64,000 nt of DNA, taken from contig OV884014.1 of the NCBI GenBank assembly GCA_930367205.1, positions 114,273,768-114,337,767 of the forward strand, written 5' to 3'. The DNA is from Acanthosoma haemorrhoidale (Eukaryota; Arthropoda; Insecta; Hemiptera; Acanthosomatidae). Position 1 is the stretch's first letter; the number at the start of each line of letters is the position of its first letter. This document shows, in pieces, positions 10,118 through 22,107 of this stretch. The notes below the pieces were generated by a model. The model did no database searches, was not told the DNA's origin, and saw only the letters and a list, made by a program, of their open reading frames with translations. The position numbers and the translations under genes were made by a program.

Positions 10118-11452
10118 TCATAAAGGCAAACCTTCTTTGAATTGTTTAAGGATATCTTATTGTTATTAATTTATGATAACTCTATTGTTGAATGTCAGGT
10201 AGGTATCAGTGTGTTCAGGTGTCTGTGGAGTTTGTCGTTAACGTTTTTGTATAAATTTTCTATTGCCGTTTTGATGTTAGTTTTCTTAGCGTAGCGGACT
10301 CCAAAACGTCCAAATTGGTTGCAGTAAAACTTTCCATGTCAATAGCTTCTGGGACAAAAAAAAAATTAGAACGTTGGTCCAGTGAGTAAGCTAAAATAAA
10401 ACCATAATACCCTAATAGAAAAATTCACCATCTCAACTATGATACAGATAACCTTAAAATACATATGCTTCTTTTTTTTGAAACATTTTTTGAAATAAAG
10501 CGATTAATCCTCAATTGTTAATGGTATTTTCTGCTTGAAGATGAGTTTAATTAGCTTGAAACGGGCCGATAAAATCAATAAGTTTTACCATTGATTAAAA
10601 ATCGTCTCCTCCAAATCAATACTTTACATTATAAAAAAAAAATAGTGGAACTATTGACAGAAATTTTCTCTTTAAGGATAATAACACAATTTTTTTTTTA
10701 CTAATTCTAATACGATTGAACAAAATTTATGTTTTTAAGGTTCTCTGTATTATATTATCTTTGGTTCTTTGACTGAAACACTCACAGCGATTCAGATGAA
10801 TCGTGGGTGTACAACTCGAAATGAGGAGAATTTTGCTCGAATGCCAGCGTATACAGTTTATAAATTACTCCATATTTAGTTTATATTTCCCATTAGTTAC
10901 GCTGTTATCCACTCACATTCGGAGCTCAAAAGCAAAAGGGCTGTGAGATCGAAGGGGCCCCCAACTAATATTTATAATAAATGAAATAAATTCGCTTTAC
11001 TTTGAAGTCAGACCCTGAAGCACTAGACCACGTGAGCACCCTCATTTACATACATTTAATTACTAATGAACTAACATTAAATTTTGTTGATAAAATTAAC
11101 AAATTTATATTTATATAATAGTAATTTGTCACCCCATATAGCTGAATTTGAGGAGAAAATGATGGAGGGCATTTCGGATGCGCGCCACCCAGCAAAGCCG
11201 CGGCGGATATTTGCACGATGCTATATTTCATACGTAATGGCATCAATAGGCCTTTCAAACGAATAATAAAATTTGATGATATCTATCACACAATTTGTTT
11301 TATTTAAATTTAAAGATAGGAAGTGATTAATGAAAGACCCTCTATATTGTGTTTAGTTCTATCAAGTAATGATGTGTTTTACTGTAAATGTAGTGTCGAA
11401 ACAAAATGATAGTTTCATATTCGTCATCTAGGAAGCGAGACTACAGGCTGTA
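10118..11452. other. Unrecognised AT-rich spacer
   Basis: Only short frames, for example 11046-11258 and 11084-11266, which overlap each other on opposite strands and show no domain. No gene or intact element recognised. Confidence 0.4.
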
Positions 11453-12278
11453 CGAGGGTGGTCTGAAAAGTTTCCGACCTCAACATGAAGATAGCAGCAG
11501 TCGTAAATAAAAGCTAGTGAATTTCGTTGTTCATCTGTTGCCAGTTACTCACCAAAGTTTCAGCCATTTTGGAACCGCAGTGGTTGTGTAACAGTCGTTT
11601 GAGTGAGTCGATGTGAGTGTTTTTATGAAAATGGACAAAATCGAGTATCGAGCTGTCATTAAATATTTATTTTTGAAAGGCAATACGCCGACGCAAATCA
11701 AAGATGAGTTGGATTCTGTGTATGGGGACTCTGCACCATCATTTACCAAGTGAAATTTTGGGCAGCTGAATTTAAACGTGGTCGTAAGAGCAATTACCGA
11801 CGAAAACATCGCCAAAGTTCACCAAATGGTCCTAGACGACCGCCGAATTAAAGTGAGAGAGATAGCGGAGGTTACATAGGCCACATTTGTAGAAAAAGAA
11901 AATCCTGTTTCACCAAGACAACGCACCGTCTCACACCTCAGCGGTTGCCATGGCGAAAATCCATGAATTACGGTTTGAACTGCTTGACCATCCGCCTTAC
12001 TCACCAGATCTAGCCCCAAGCGACTTCTTTTTGTTCCCTCATCTAAAAATTGCGCTCGGAGGACAGAGATTTTCGTCAAATGAAGAGGCAATCACCTTCG
12101 TGAACGATTATTTTGCAGAGAAAAACGCCGAGTACTATTTGGACGGGTTACAGAGATGGGAGCATCGCTGGGAGAAGTGTGTAGAGTTTCACGGAGACTA
12201 TTTTGAAAAATAAAAAATAAATTTCTGAAAAAACGTCTTGTATCTTTGTTAGGTCGGAAACTTTTAAGACCACCCTCG
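11453..12278 (+). mobile_element. Deleted mariner (D34D transposase remnant) with intact TIRs
   Basis: 28-bp terminal inverted repeats (cgagggtggtct...ttccgacct) match at 27 of 28 positions and are flanked by TA at 11451-11452 and 12279-12280. Length is 826 bp against the usual ~1.3 kb. The N-terminal HTH region (11630-11760, IEYRAVIKYLFLKGNTPTQI) is followed by frame breaks. The C-terminal catalytic half is HQDNAPSHT...PPYSPDLAPSDFFLF, with exactly 34 residues between the two Asp of those motifs, the mariner D,D34D signature. The first catalytic Asp region is deleted. Termini look mobilisable; the transposase is dead. Confidence 0.92.
11950..12213 (+). pseudogene. Mariner transposase, C-terminal fragment
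   Basis: 87 open codons. YSPDLAPSDFFLFPHLK carries the third catalytic Asp, followed by a typical mariner C-terminus (FAEKNAEYYLDGLQRWEHRW, KCVEFHGDYFEK) and a natural stop. The open frame really begins upstream at KKILFHQDNAP (about 11905), so the apparent Met start is internal. Catalytically incomplete. Confidence 0.9.
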
Positions 12279-14136
12279 TATATATATATACATATATATG
12301 TTATGGCTAGTGGTAAGACATTGTTAATCCTAATACCACATTGCCTAGTGTAAACAAAGCCTGTGTATAGATAGAGGATGAGAACAGAATAAACCCAGTC
12401 GAACAATCGAACCTGTGTGTAACATTACCATCCATATCTTTTTCTTTGATCGTCTACAGCCGGCAGACGATAAATTAAATATATATTTGTGAAAGAAGTG
12501 GGTTACAGTTGGGTTAAAACGAGTGGCATTGGAAAGGGTTGATTTGGCAAAGGTAGCTTACAACTTGTAAAGGGCGATATTTGATTTAGTGAAGTTACAC
12601 TTTACTTGGAAAAGGAGATATATATATAATTTTAAGCCAATTCACATACACATAGTTCATCATTTTACTTATAAACGCCTTTTAAAAAATATATTTCAGA
12701 AGTAGGCTTCATCGGAAGGCCAATTAAAATAATTTAGTCCGAGAACACATTGAATTGAATTTTAAGTCACTTTATTATTAAAATTCTGAAAAATATTTAT
12801 ACAAGCTCTTGAGGAGTTCTTGGAACCACCGTTTTAAAAAGAATTTCTTAATATTTAACTTGATATAATGAAGCTTTGAGAAACAAAATATTTTTTAAAT
12901 ATTTTATTTGAATAATTTTAACGAAAAACGACCTTCTTTGATATGCTTTGAATCTTCAAACCATAAGATTGACACCTCAATAGCATTTAGAACTTATGTA
13001 TATTTGATGGCCTATTTTTGAAAATTGCTAGCGATGTAGCGAGAATTGGGGGGTCTATTTTTAGGGGGTCACAGCCTTAAAATTCGGCCAAAACAGAAAT
13101 AAGCTACTGTCATTGTTTAGAAAAAACAAATGTTCGCATTATTTTTATCAGGGTCTCAATCAGCAGGCCTTGTGGAAGTTTAAGTATCACATTAATGTGA
13201 GATTGAAAAACCATCAAAAATCAGTAATAATCTAATTAATTAATCGATTTGATCAAGTTTTTCCTGAAGAATCTGTACATTCAGTCATCTTACTCCATGG
13301 TATGAAAATCAAGAAATGAGTTAAAGAAGAAGAATCTTTAGTCAAATGAAGTCAATAAAAAACTTTATAAAGTTACAGCAGGAACAAATGTTTTTAAAAA
13401 GTTAATGCCAGGTTGTGGTACGGTACAGTAAAATTATTAAAACAGCTTTATTGTCTTTCCGCTGTTCATGCTTACTGATCAGTTTTTTTTAATCTGAATT
13501 CAAATGAAACAGCAAAGACTATTCAAATTTTCAGACTTAAAACTTTAGTTCAAATGCTATTGTATTCAGTCACTTTAATTTACCTGATCGTCTAAATAAA
13601 TAGAATTTTTTTTGGAGGGAAGGGTTGAATCACAACATAAAAAATATTACATTGTTAATTAAATACGGCGATATTTTTATTGTTTAAAAAAAAAAAAAAA
13701 GGCTAACTGAAATATCATACCTCCATTCCTTTACCCCATTGGCCCATATTTATTTCTGCTTTCAACTGCCGTCATTTCACACGCTCATCCCTGCGAACAC
13801 ACAAAAAGCACATACAAGATTATTATTAAAAATACTGGGTTATTAAACGATCGTGTTCACAAACAAAAAGAGTCAGCGGGCTGGAAAATAATAGCCTTTG
13901 GGCACAAAAGGTTCGTAGGGCGAATTAAAAAGGAGCGGTCACAAGACGCGGAGTTTTAAAAGATTACAAACAGGAAGGATTGTCGCTTTTAGGTTTTCGT
14001 GTATCAATGATCAAAGGCAGCTGATATATCAGTAGAATATATATTGTATTCTTATATTTCAGTAATTTACCGAATATATGGTCGATTTACTACTTTTCAA
14101 AATAATAATTCCACTAAATAATACCTTATCATCATA
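12279..14136. other. Unrecognised AT-rich spacer
   Basis: Contains an (AT) stretch at 12280-12300, an A-run near 13688 and a segment (13060-13130) weakly matching 9850-9950. No gene recognised. Confidence 0.4.
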
Positions 14137-14352
14137 TAGATAGATTCTGCATATAATACCAAACACATATGAAATGAATTTAATTTAAGACTGGTACATT
14201 ATATAAAGTGAAATAAAGAAATTCAATAACTGCGTTTTGGTGATATCACATAGTTTATATTTGTGAATCTCGAGAAAATTTAGAATCGAATATTCAAATA
14301 AGATGAATTCTGAAAATAATAATTGGAAAAAGACTGTGTTCCAACTAAGTGA
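14137..14352 (+). repeat. Dispersed repeat, copy 1 (inverted partner 16705-16920)
   Basis: About 215 bp shared in opposite orientation with 16705-16920 (landmarks 'actgcgttttggtgatat', 'gaaatgaatttaatt', 'gaattctgaaaataat'), with substitutions and indels. Non-coding. Family unrecognised. Confidence 0.75.
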
Positions 14353-14577
14353 AAGAAAGAAAATTTGAAAAATACGACTACTGTACTGTTTATAGGTTAT
14401 GTTTACCTTTATTTTATTATGTTAATTAATGCTATATAAATTACTATGTTAATGTTAAACGGATTCCGAAAATAATGATAATAACACCCGTGTAGGTTAA
14501 GAAGAATATCAATTTCTTCTTACACAAAATTTTTGTTTATTTTTTTGACAACTGCGAAAATGTATAGTAGCTTATAA

Positions 14578-15597
14578 CTTACAGTCCTACCTTTCAAACC
14601 GCTTCTTCAAAGTCCGCTGTGGCTTAAAGTATTCTAATTGCTATCCCATAAAAGCAGGAGTTCCACAGGGCAGTGTCCTGGGTCTCATCCTCTATATCCT
14701 ACATTCTCCGATGTCCCCTAGAACCCCAATACCTTGTTGGGCACATTTGCAGATGACTCTGCAGTCTTGTCATCTCACAGAGACCCCGATATAGCATCCC
14801 TATAGGGTTATCCTATAGGGTTAGAGTTATCCTTCAAAAACACCTTCATATGATCTAGTGTTGGTGAAACCAATAGCGGATCAAAGTTAATAAAGCAAAA
14901 TGTTCCCACATTACCTTCACCCTTTGTCGCAAGTCTTGTACACTAGTTTCTTTTAATTCCATTCCTCTCCCTGTATCCGAGACAGTACGGTACTTCGGCT
15001 TCCATCTCGACAGACGACTGACTTGGAACCCACACAGGAGGCTAAAAAGACAAGAACTAAACAGACGCTTTGGACAACTGTACAGATTACTTCGAAGGAC
15101 AACCCATCTCTCAATACAAAATAAATTACTAATTTACAAAGTTATGCTTAAGGTGATCTGTACATACGGAATAGAGCTATGGGGGACAGCAAAAAACGCG
15201 AAGATCAAGCGTACCAATCCTTTCAATCAGATGTCCTGAGAACAATAGTAAATGCCCCTTATTATGTCAGCAACAAAACCCTTCATAACGATCTTATTAT
15301 ACCTTACATTCTTGAACTCATCCCTTCCAAGTTCATGAACGGCAGTGGCCTCGTGACCTGCTATAAATTCGTAACAGTAAGAGTCTTGGAAATGGCCAGT
15401 TTCTTTGATGATGTCCTGAGTGTCTGTGGCTCTCGCGTTTTTCGTCAGCCTCCACTGGCTCTTATCCGTTGACGGAGGAGCATGGGGGACTTCCCAAGAC
15501 TCCACTTTCTCTTTCGCATGTGATGGAGGTGACAACCATGTGGATTTGTGAGGTATCTGTGCTGTTTGTAAATACTGTAGGAATGAGCGAGTTAAAT
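14578..15597 (+). mobile_element. Family A LINE 3' remnant
   Basis: Starts inside the RT palm (SYLSNRFFKVRCGL), passes the motif B region (GVPQGSVLG), a degraded FADDTA region and the thumb (LNRRFGQLYRLLR). It continues through the ORF2 C-terminus (QSDVLRTIVNAPYYVSNKTL) into the 3' UTR. It has frameshifts and a small local duplication near 14805-14830. It stops before the 3' end, exactly where the TIR element at 15602 begins, so that element probably inserted into it or replaced its tail. Confidence 0.85.
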
Positions 15598-15601
15598 TAT
15601 A

Positions 15602-16620
15602 TCACTTGAGAATGGCAGTGTGAGCCTCCGAATTCTTTTATCTTTATTGAAATTGTCGTTTTGGAGAAATATGGCACATTTCAACAGAGTATCCACGAAG
15701 GCTAGCTACATTTTGAATTTTATATTTGAACGTAGGCTGTTCTGTTAGCCAGACGTTGCCCACATGAAATGCGATAGGGAAGAGGTGAAAGGTAGAAGGG
15801 AAATACAGCGGGTCTAATGTATGTGTTTTACCTGAGTAGATAACTCCTGGCCCAGATCAAATCTCCCAGTTCCACCTCACAATTGTATTATTTTTTGGTA
15901 TACTTTTTTTGTCTAGAATGAAATGACTCCCAGTCACGCTCGTCCCACTAATGTTGGTGCAGTCGCGTGGTTCTCTGAGTGGCGTACTGACGCTTTGGCG
16001 ATACTTCTTTACGGGAGCATGTAAGCTATACGGTTGTTCGTGTTCTATATTTTATCATTGAAAGTGACAGGTACATTTTGTGGGGTAAAGTCTTTAAAAA
16101 AACAAAGTCCGGTATGTCAAGACAATCTTTCATGTATTCATTAGGAAAATTGTAATGATAAATGTTCACATCAGCTTCTTGCTATGAAGGTTTTTTAAAT
16201 TGCCAGAAGAAAGGCAGCGAATGAAGTGTCGGAAAGAAACGTCACTTATAGTTCTCTACCCACAAATCCCAATTATTTAACCCCCAAGCACTTTCGGCAT
16301 CTCACACTGTGGTACAGGTGAAAAAGTACCAAAAACCTTACCAAAAAATAACATTGGTCCATTAATGAAACTTGTTTCATTTCTCTTGAGAATGATCAAA
16401 TTAAACAGTTCATAAAAATTGTTATGGTAGAAAGGTCTTTTTTTGGGAGGGGGGAGGATAAGTGAGGAAATGTGGGTATTGAGTATTTTTTGACGCTGGG
16501 TCAAATGGAACAAAAGCAAGAAAATTTTACCACCAATAAAGAAAGAATTTCGATATCGATACGATGAGTTCAATATGCAGAGAAAAAAATTCAGAGGCTC
16601 ACACTGCCATTTTCAACTGA
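15602..16620. mobile_element. 1-kb non-autonomous TIR transposon flanked by TA
   Basis: Left end 'tcacttgagaatggcagtgt' and right end (reverse complement) 'tcagttgaaaatggcagtgt' continue as a terminal inverted repeat of about 38 bp with four mismatches. TA lies outside both ends (15600-15601, 16621-16622). This suggests a Tc1/mariner-type TA insertion. No transposase is recognised; a 98-codon minus-strand frame at 16277-16573 has no known domain. Family unknown. Confidence 0.7.
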
Positions 16621-16704
16621 TACAAAGCATTGAACAAATATTCTATATAATATTAACTATCAAGGTAAAATATTATTAGCTATAAGCTAAAATAAATTAT
16701 CGCA

Positions 16705-16920
16705 ATTAAGCAATTAAGTACACTTGGAACGAAGGTTTTTTCCTACAATTATTTTCAGAATTTGTCTTATTTGAATATTATATAGTCGATTTCAATGTTA
16801 TATCACCAAAACGCAGTAAATGAATTTCTTTCTTTCATTTCATATAATGTATCAGTCTTGAATTAAATTCATTTCATATCATACTTTTCAGAATCTATCT
16901 AGCATTAATTTGATACTATT
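16705..16920 (-). repeat. Dispersed repeat, copy 2
   Basis: Inverse-orientation relative of 14137-14352. The two copies flank the LINE remnant and the TIR element at 14578-16620. Confidence 0.75.
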
Positions 16921-18189
16921 AAAAATTCAAAGTTTTATCTCGTTTCATAATCATAAACTAAAAATATCACCATAGCGTAATTATTAATTTATTACGTTGC
17001 CTTTACTATCTAACTAGGGAGTCCTGCACCATAGGTTTTCCTTAATATATATTATGAGCTATAATAACAGTTATCTAAAGGCGCCTATTTTTATTTACGT
17101 CAGGCGAAAATAAATGCATTATTTATTTTATTAATTGTGCACAAGTTCTTTGGAAATATAATGAAATACCGTAAAACTGTGGTTGCAGTTTCATCTACTT
17201 CCAGTCTCTGAACTGTCTATTAAATACTTTCTCAGAGAAAAACAAACCCAAAAGCACCAATGAGAAGATTCTTAAGAATGTCCCCCCTCCATAATTGCCA
17301 GAGGCTACTTACACCATACAGAGAAGTTAAATTGCAGATCCTGCAAGGATGCATGTGATGTCTATGCGATGAGATCCGTCCAAAAGGATTTTACTTCATA
17401 GTATTTGATTGTGGTTGATGGAACGATTACATCGACGTTATTAGAATATGTGAACACTTTGGCGATGCTAACATTTCGCTCCTCAACTTCTGACTAACGG
17501 AAAGTCCTCAATGTCTAGGGGAGTCCAGAGCTATTTCTCACTAATTCCCAAAACAAAAATCAACTAATTAAAATGCTGACATAACTTAAAAAAGCAATTT
17601 TGACGTGGCAATACAATACAGTGGTGACACATTCACTTTATTAGTTGTTAGCACCACAATTTGCTCAAGAATCTTCAATGTGATATTGTTGTATACTGAT
17701 ATGCTTGTGCTTATCACAGTCCTTCCTTGCACTTTGACTCAGAAGGAGATAATGGAGAGGAAATGCAAAACTCGTTTTTTCTTCTACAATCTCAAGAGGT
17801 TTGTACCTTATGTCTTAAACTTCAATACCCCCGGGGCTTTGTTTTTTCGTTACCTTTGCTTAATCATTTTTACTACCATTCAATGGTAAAATGTTACGAT
17901 AAATAATACGTATATTTTCTTCTATAAAAAATAATATAACGTTATTGTAGGGTGGTTATATCGTCTTGCTTCTGTTTCCATTAGATCTAGCGTCAAAAAA
18001 TATTTTCGAAAAGCATGCGTTTTCTTCTCACAAAGTGTACCCCTATCATTTTTCATTGACATAATAAAAGAACAGACTTTAACGCAATTATGAAATTAAA
18101 TATGAAAACATTACAAAACTAAATCCAAAAATCAACTTGTACGTGTTAAAATTCTAAAACGAAACTTTAAAATGTGACGCAAATTTTCA
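16921..18189. other. Unrecognised AT-rich spacer
   Basis: A 94-codon plus-strand frame (17605-17889), rich in hydrophobic residues, has no recognisable domain and is probably chance. No other gene or element seen. Confidence 0.4.
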
Positions 18190-18992
18190 TGTTGCCCCAA
18201 GGAAGGAGGAGTCTCTACGACCCAACGAGCGTCAAGAAAGAGATAAAATGGGTGGACCTGTTGTCTTCGACCTTTGCTGGTGGCCCAGTCGGCGGGCAGC
18301 TTTATTCGTTCCGTTCCCTAAGATCTTCGAAGGTTGTCTCGACAGTGCACTATGTTCAGGAGATGAGGAACAGGGCAGGTATTGTAGGTAGTTTATGTGG
18401 TCTTGGAATGACCATGAATTCACACTCGATATCTAAGGGTAGGCGAAAACCGTCCCAAAGGCGAGTAAGAACCGGAGGGGGCAGACTGGATCTCTGGGGG
18501 CGACGCTGCTAGGTAAAGTTTGTAAGGGCCCAGTAGACCGTCGTCCGCGAGGGAGAGATCCCTTGCAAGGAGGTGCTAGTTTTAGCGAGAAGAAGACTGA
18601 GAATTTCGCTAAGAAGGTGCGGTGTCTCCCAACGCCGGACTAAAACATGGCGAGGTTAGGAAAGAGAGATGCAGAGGTAGTTGAATAAGAAAGTCATGGT
18701 TCGAGTAGAGTAGCAAGCGCTAGGGCAGAGAGAAAGAGAGAGCAGCTTTCTTCAGGTGGCTGAGAGTCTAGCAAAAAGCCCTAAATATTGCCCTTAAATA
18801 GGCAGGTCAGAAGCGCGGTAGCCTCGTCGCGCCCCCTAGTGACTTCACCTGTTTCCTGCACTAGTTTCCCCCTCTCTTAACTGACGCCTTTTGAAGGTTT
18901 TTATTATTAAAACATGGAAACATAGGTTGATATTTTCTGGACCGAGAAGAGGGGAACTTATGATTATTCGTGGTGAAGAAGTTGCCCCAACA
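18190..18992 (-). mobile_element. LTR of an LTR retrotransposon (minus strand)
   Basis: Read on the minus strand it starts TGTTGGGGCAAC (18992) and ends GGGGCAACA (18190), i.e. TG...CA-type. It is GC-richer than its surroundings. It shares with the LTR at 28779 the start TGTTGkGGCAAC, the internal box 'gaacatagtgca' followed by 'gtcg', and a similar last ~100 bp. A TATA-like 'tatttaag' lies near 18798. No matching TSD and no internal gag/pol nearby. The short frames inside are not genes. Confidence 0.6.
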
Positions 18993-20237
18993 CCATTAGG
19001 CCTGCTTTGGTTAGAGGTCTAATATGTATTAACAATAACATTAAGTGCAAGGAAATTGATATGTTTAATGTTTATATGTTTTTAAATAAACTGTTAACAT
19101 ATAAACAATGTTCTAGAACTATAATTAATGTCTTGCGCCTACCTGGTGTAGAAAAAAATGAGCTAAAATTCTCCAAATCCGTCTATATATAAAAAAATCA
19201 TTTATAATTCAGATGGACTACAATAGATTAATACATAAAACATTTTATTCTTTCAAAATATCCTTACTAATCTGTAACTCACTACGTAGTCTGCCGTACT
19301 CCGTTGTCCCAATTGACCCGAAATCGATGAACCTCAGAAGAAAGGGTCCCTAAGTAGTTCGTTTCCAGGCGCCCTAACACCTAGGCAACGTAGACGGTAT
19401 TATCCGATTATTCCCTATTCATTGTCTTATTACTCTGCGGCTTTACTAAGAAACGGCTAGAATTTAATCTGGTCTACTCAATGACGAGGAATGATTTACA
19501 ATTCCAGTGATTAATGCTACCCACGACCCCTCGCTATAACTGTACCACTTCTGAATAGAGATTGAGCGACAGAGAGATGGTAACTCCTTTGAGCTTGGTT
19601 AAATGGGCGTGTGCTCACTCAGCTGGATAATGACGCTTAATGAGGTTCCCAATAACTCGCTGACTGGGTGCTGGAAACTCACTGAAGGATGCTTACCCGC
19701 GGTAACTCTCAACTATCGGAGGATATAGTGAGTAAGGGGCCAAAGCTGAGGAGTGTACATCCCCATCTGTGCGAGGGAGACTCCTTCGCTTTTCTGAGTT
19801 AATGGGACACCTTGACCGCCTAATTCGGGGTCGACTGAAAAATTGTTAATTGCTATTGTAATTAAATTGTATAGCAATCAATTTCAGGAGTATAGGAGTA
19901 TAATATAAAAACAGAGCACCCAGACCTCATTGATCCCTTAAACATAAAACCCATAACCATAGCCAGGGGTCAGACGCAGGTTTTCTCAGTTAACAGATTT
20001 TTTTTAGAAAATATTTATATTATATAACTACTCTGTCAGCTTTAAATTGTAATTTTTGTATATGTTAATTTTATATGTAATATGTTTGTTGAAATCTAAT
20101 TTATGATGTATGTACATAAAATAACGAGACTATGATTCTACCTAGAGTACAAAACATTCAGAAGGAATCGCATACATATTATGAACATAGCTGAACATAA
20201 ATGACAAGCAGAAACGTTCATTTGATTGTTATTAAAG
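18993..20237. other. Unrecognised spacer with a GC-richer block
   Basis: 19260-19850 is GC-richer than its flanks and has no long frame on either strand. It could be part of an undescribed repeat or an LTR-retroelement remnant, but I see no diagnostic motif. Confidence 0.35.
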
Positions 20238-20247
20238 AAGTAATATT

Positions 20248-20883
20248 TTTTTTTATAGACAACTTTATTGTGATAAAATTACAATCTGCCTTATAAGGCA
20301 ATAAGTAATTAAGATAAATGTTTTCATTCATACCATATTTACAATTCATCATTCACTCGCTCATTCATAGAATATTTACAAAAAGCCCACATGGTTGTCA
20401 CCTCCCTCACATGCGAAAGAGCAATCGAAGTCTTGGAAAGTCTCTCACGCTGCTCGGTCAGCCGCGTCACCGGATACGAGCCAGTGGAGGGAGACGAAGA
20501 GCGTGAGAGTCACAGACGCTCAGGACATGATTAGAGAAACTGGCCATTTCCAGGATTCCTACTGTCACGCATTTATAGGAGGTCACGAGGACACTGCCGT
20601 TTCAGTCTCCGAGGAGGATTGTAGGGATAAGTGGTGCAGTGCAATGACTGTGCTAGGGGATTAGGGTGGTTGGATACGTTACTATGGAATTTCATAGAAC
20701 GTAGGTTATATTAAGATCATTATGAAGGGTTTTGTTGCTGACGTAATAAGGGGCATTTACTATTTTGCTCTCAGGACTTTTGATTGAAAGGATTGGATGG
20801 GCTTGATGTTCGACTTTTTTGCTGTCCCCATAGCTCTATTCCGCATGTCCAGATTGGCTTAAGTATAACTTTGTAGATTGCTA
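20248..20883 (-). mobile_element. 5'-truncated family A LINE copy with 10-bp TSD
   Basis: Minus-strand ORF2 C-terminus (KVILKPIW-like onward) and 3' UTR, ending 'cacaataaagttgtc'. The perfect direct repeat 'aagtaatatt' lies at 20238-20247 and 20884-20893. Frameshifted; not coding. Confidence 0.93.
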
Positions 20884-21238
20884 AAGTAATATTAAGGATT
20901 GTTGTTTTCTTCGATAGTTATGTCAAATAGTTAATCGTATCATTAACAAATTGTATGTTTATCAGTAACATCCTAAGGACTGTGTCTCATAACTTATAAT
21001 AATCAGCCGTATTATAATTATCTTATCTTATCCTATTAGTAACTTATCTTCCTTTTCCAGACCTCTATTCTAAATAATTGTCTCCCACGAGCTTTTCTAT
21101 CTGCGCCTTTTCCTACTACCCCTGCGATCGCTTTTCTACACAGATAAATAGCCCTTAGGCATAAGACAGTTTTTGGTTCCTCATGGAGCTCATTCCCCAT
21201 TGAGCTCTCAGCCTGTAACCATATATAATTGTACATTT

Positions 21239-21496
21239 GAAGGGTTTGCTGCAAAAAGGAGGTAGCTCCATCCCATAGCTGTTGGGAGTTAGAAACACTT
21301 TCTTGTGTCAAAAAAAAACCTCTTTCATTTGGCACAAAAAGGATGCAGCTCCAATCGTAATATGTAAACACCATAATTGAAAGTAAGCAACAACAATATT
21401 TTTACATAACTTAAAATTTGAATTTTTTAAACGTATTGTTTGGTTTCCCAACAAATGGAAAAATTGGAGCTACCTCCTTTTTGCAGCAAACCCTTC
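21239..21496. repeat. Perfect 32-bp inverted repeat with 194-bp spacer
   Basis: Arm 21239-21270 (starting 'gaagggtttgctgcaaaaag') is the exact reverse complement of 21465-21496. A minus-strand frame of 112 codons (21374-21036) overlaps the left arm and another of 100 codons (21729-21427) overlaps the right one. Neither has a domain I recognise. It could be a transposon terminus or a local inverted duplication. Confidence 0.9.
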
Positions 21497-21679
21497 ATTT
21501 GTGCTTTATACCCAATAAATTTCTTTTTTTGAGTTATTGAGCAACAGAAATATAATTGATAACAAACTTGAGACCAAAAAACACACCAGTTATTATAATT
21601 GTTCCAGCCAGCACTATTATAAGAAGGTTTTGAAAAAGCGTGTTGTTTAACAGGACAACACGCTTTCTGCTCCAAGCGT

Positions 21680-21840
21680 AGGGGGCTTACTCCGCTTCCT
21701 TCTTCGCACGCGAGGGAAGTGACAATCATGTGAATTTGGGAGGTCTCTGGGCTGTTTGCAAATACTGTAGGAATGAAAACAACACAATTACTTATTCCCC
21801 AATGAGGCAGATTGTGATTTTATCATAATAAAGTTGTTTT
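21680..21840 (+). mobile_element. Family A LINE 3' UTR fragment
   Basis: Contains the 3' UTR landmarks 'gggaggtctctgggctgttt' and 'aggcagattgtgattttatc' and the end 'ataataaagttgttt'. It lacks about 40 bp of the usual 3' UTR after 'aatactgtaggaatga'. Confidence 0.85.
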
Positions 21841-22080
21841 TATCATTGAAATAAATAAAAAATCCAACTAAATCTAATTTGACAAATCTGGTCTACATTT
21901 TGATATTTAGTAATTTTCATGCGAGTGTATTAATTTGGCAGTAAAACGCGCTTTAATGATTGAAATCCCAGCAAAAGTTTATAGATGGTGATGAAGAGGT
22001 TATTCTGAAGTTGTCGAGCTGGACTGTCAGCTCTTAACTTTTAATTTGGTTTCTAGACCGGACCTTCTCCTCTCCTTCTA

Positions 22081-22107
22081 GATTATGAGTAGCTGCTACT
22101 CATAATC
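22081..22107. repeat. 27-nt perfect palindrome
   Basis: 13-nt arms 'gattatgagtagc' and 'gctactcataatc' around a single T. It directly adjoins tRNA-like box sequences at 22131-22165. Confidence 0.85.

Noticed and set aside
18174..18512. 112-codon ORF in GC-richer DNA
   Set aside because: Lies antisense inside an LTR (18190-18992). No domain recognised.
19260..19850. rRNA or other structural RNA in the GC-richer block
   Set aside because: No recognisable rRNA, snRNA or tRNA motif on either strand.
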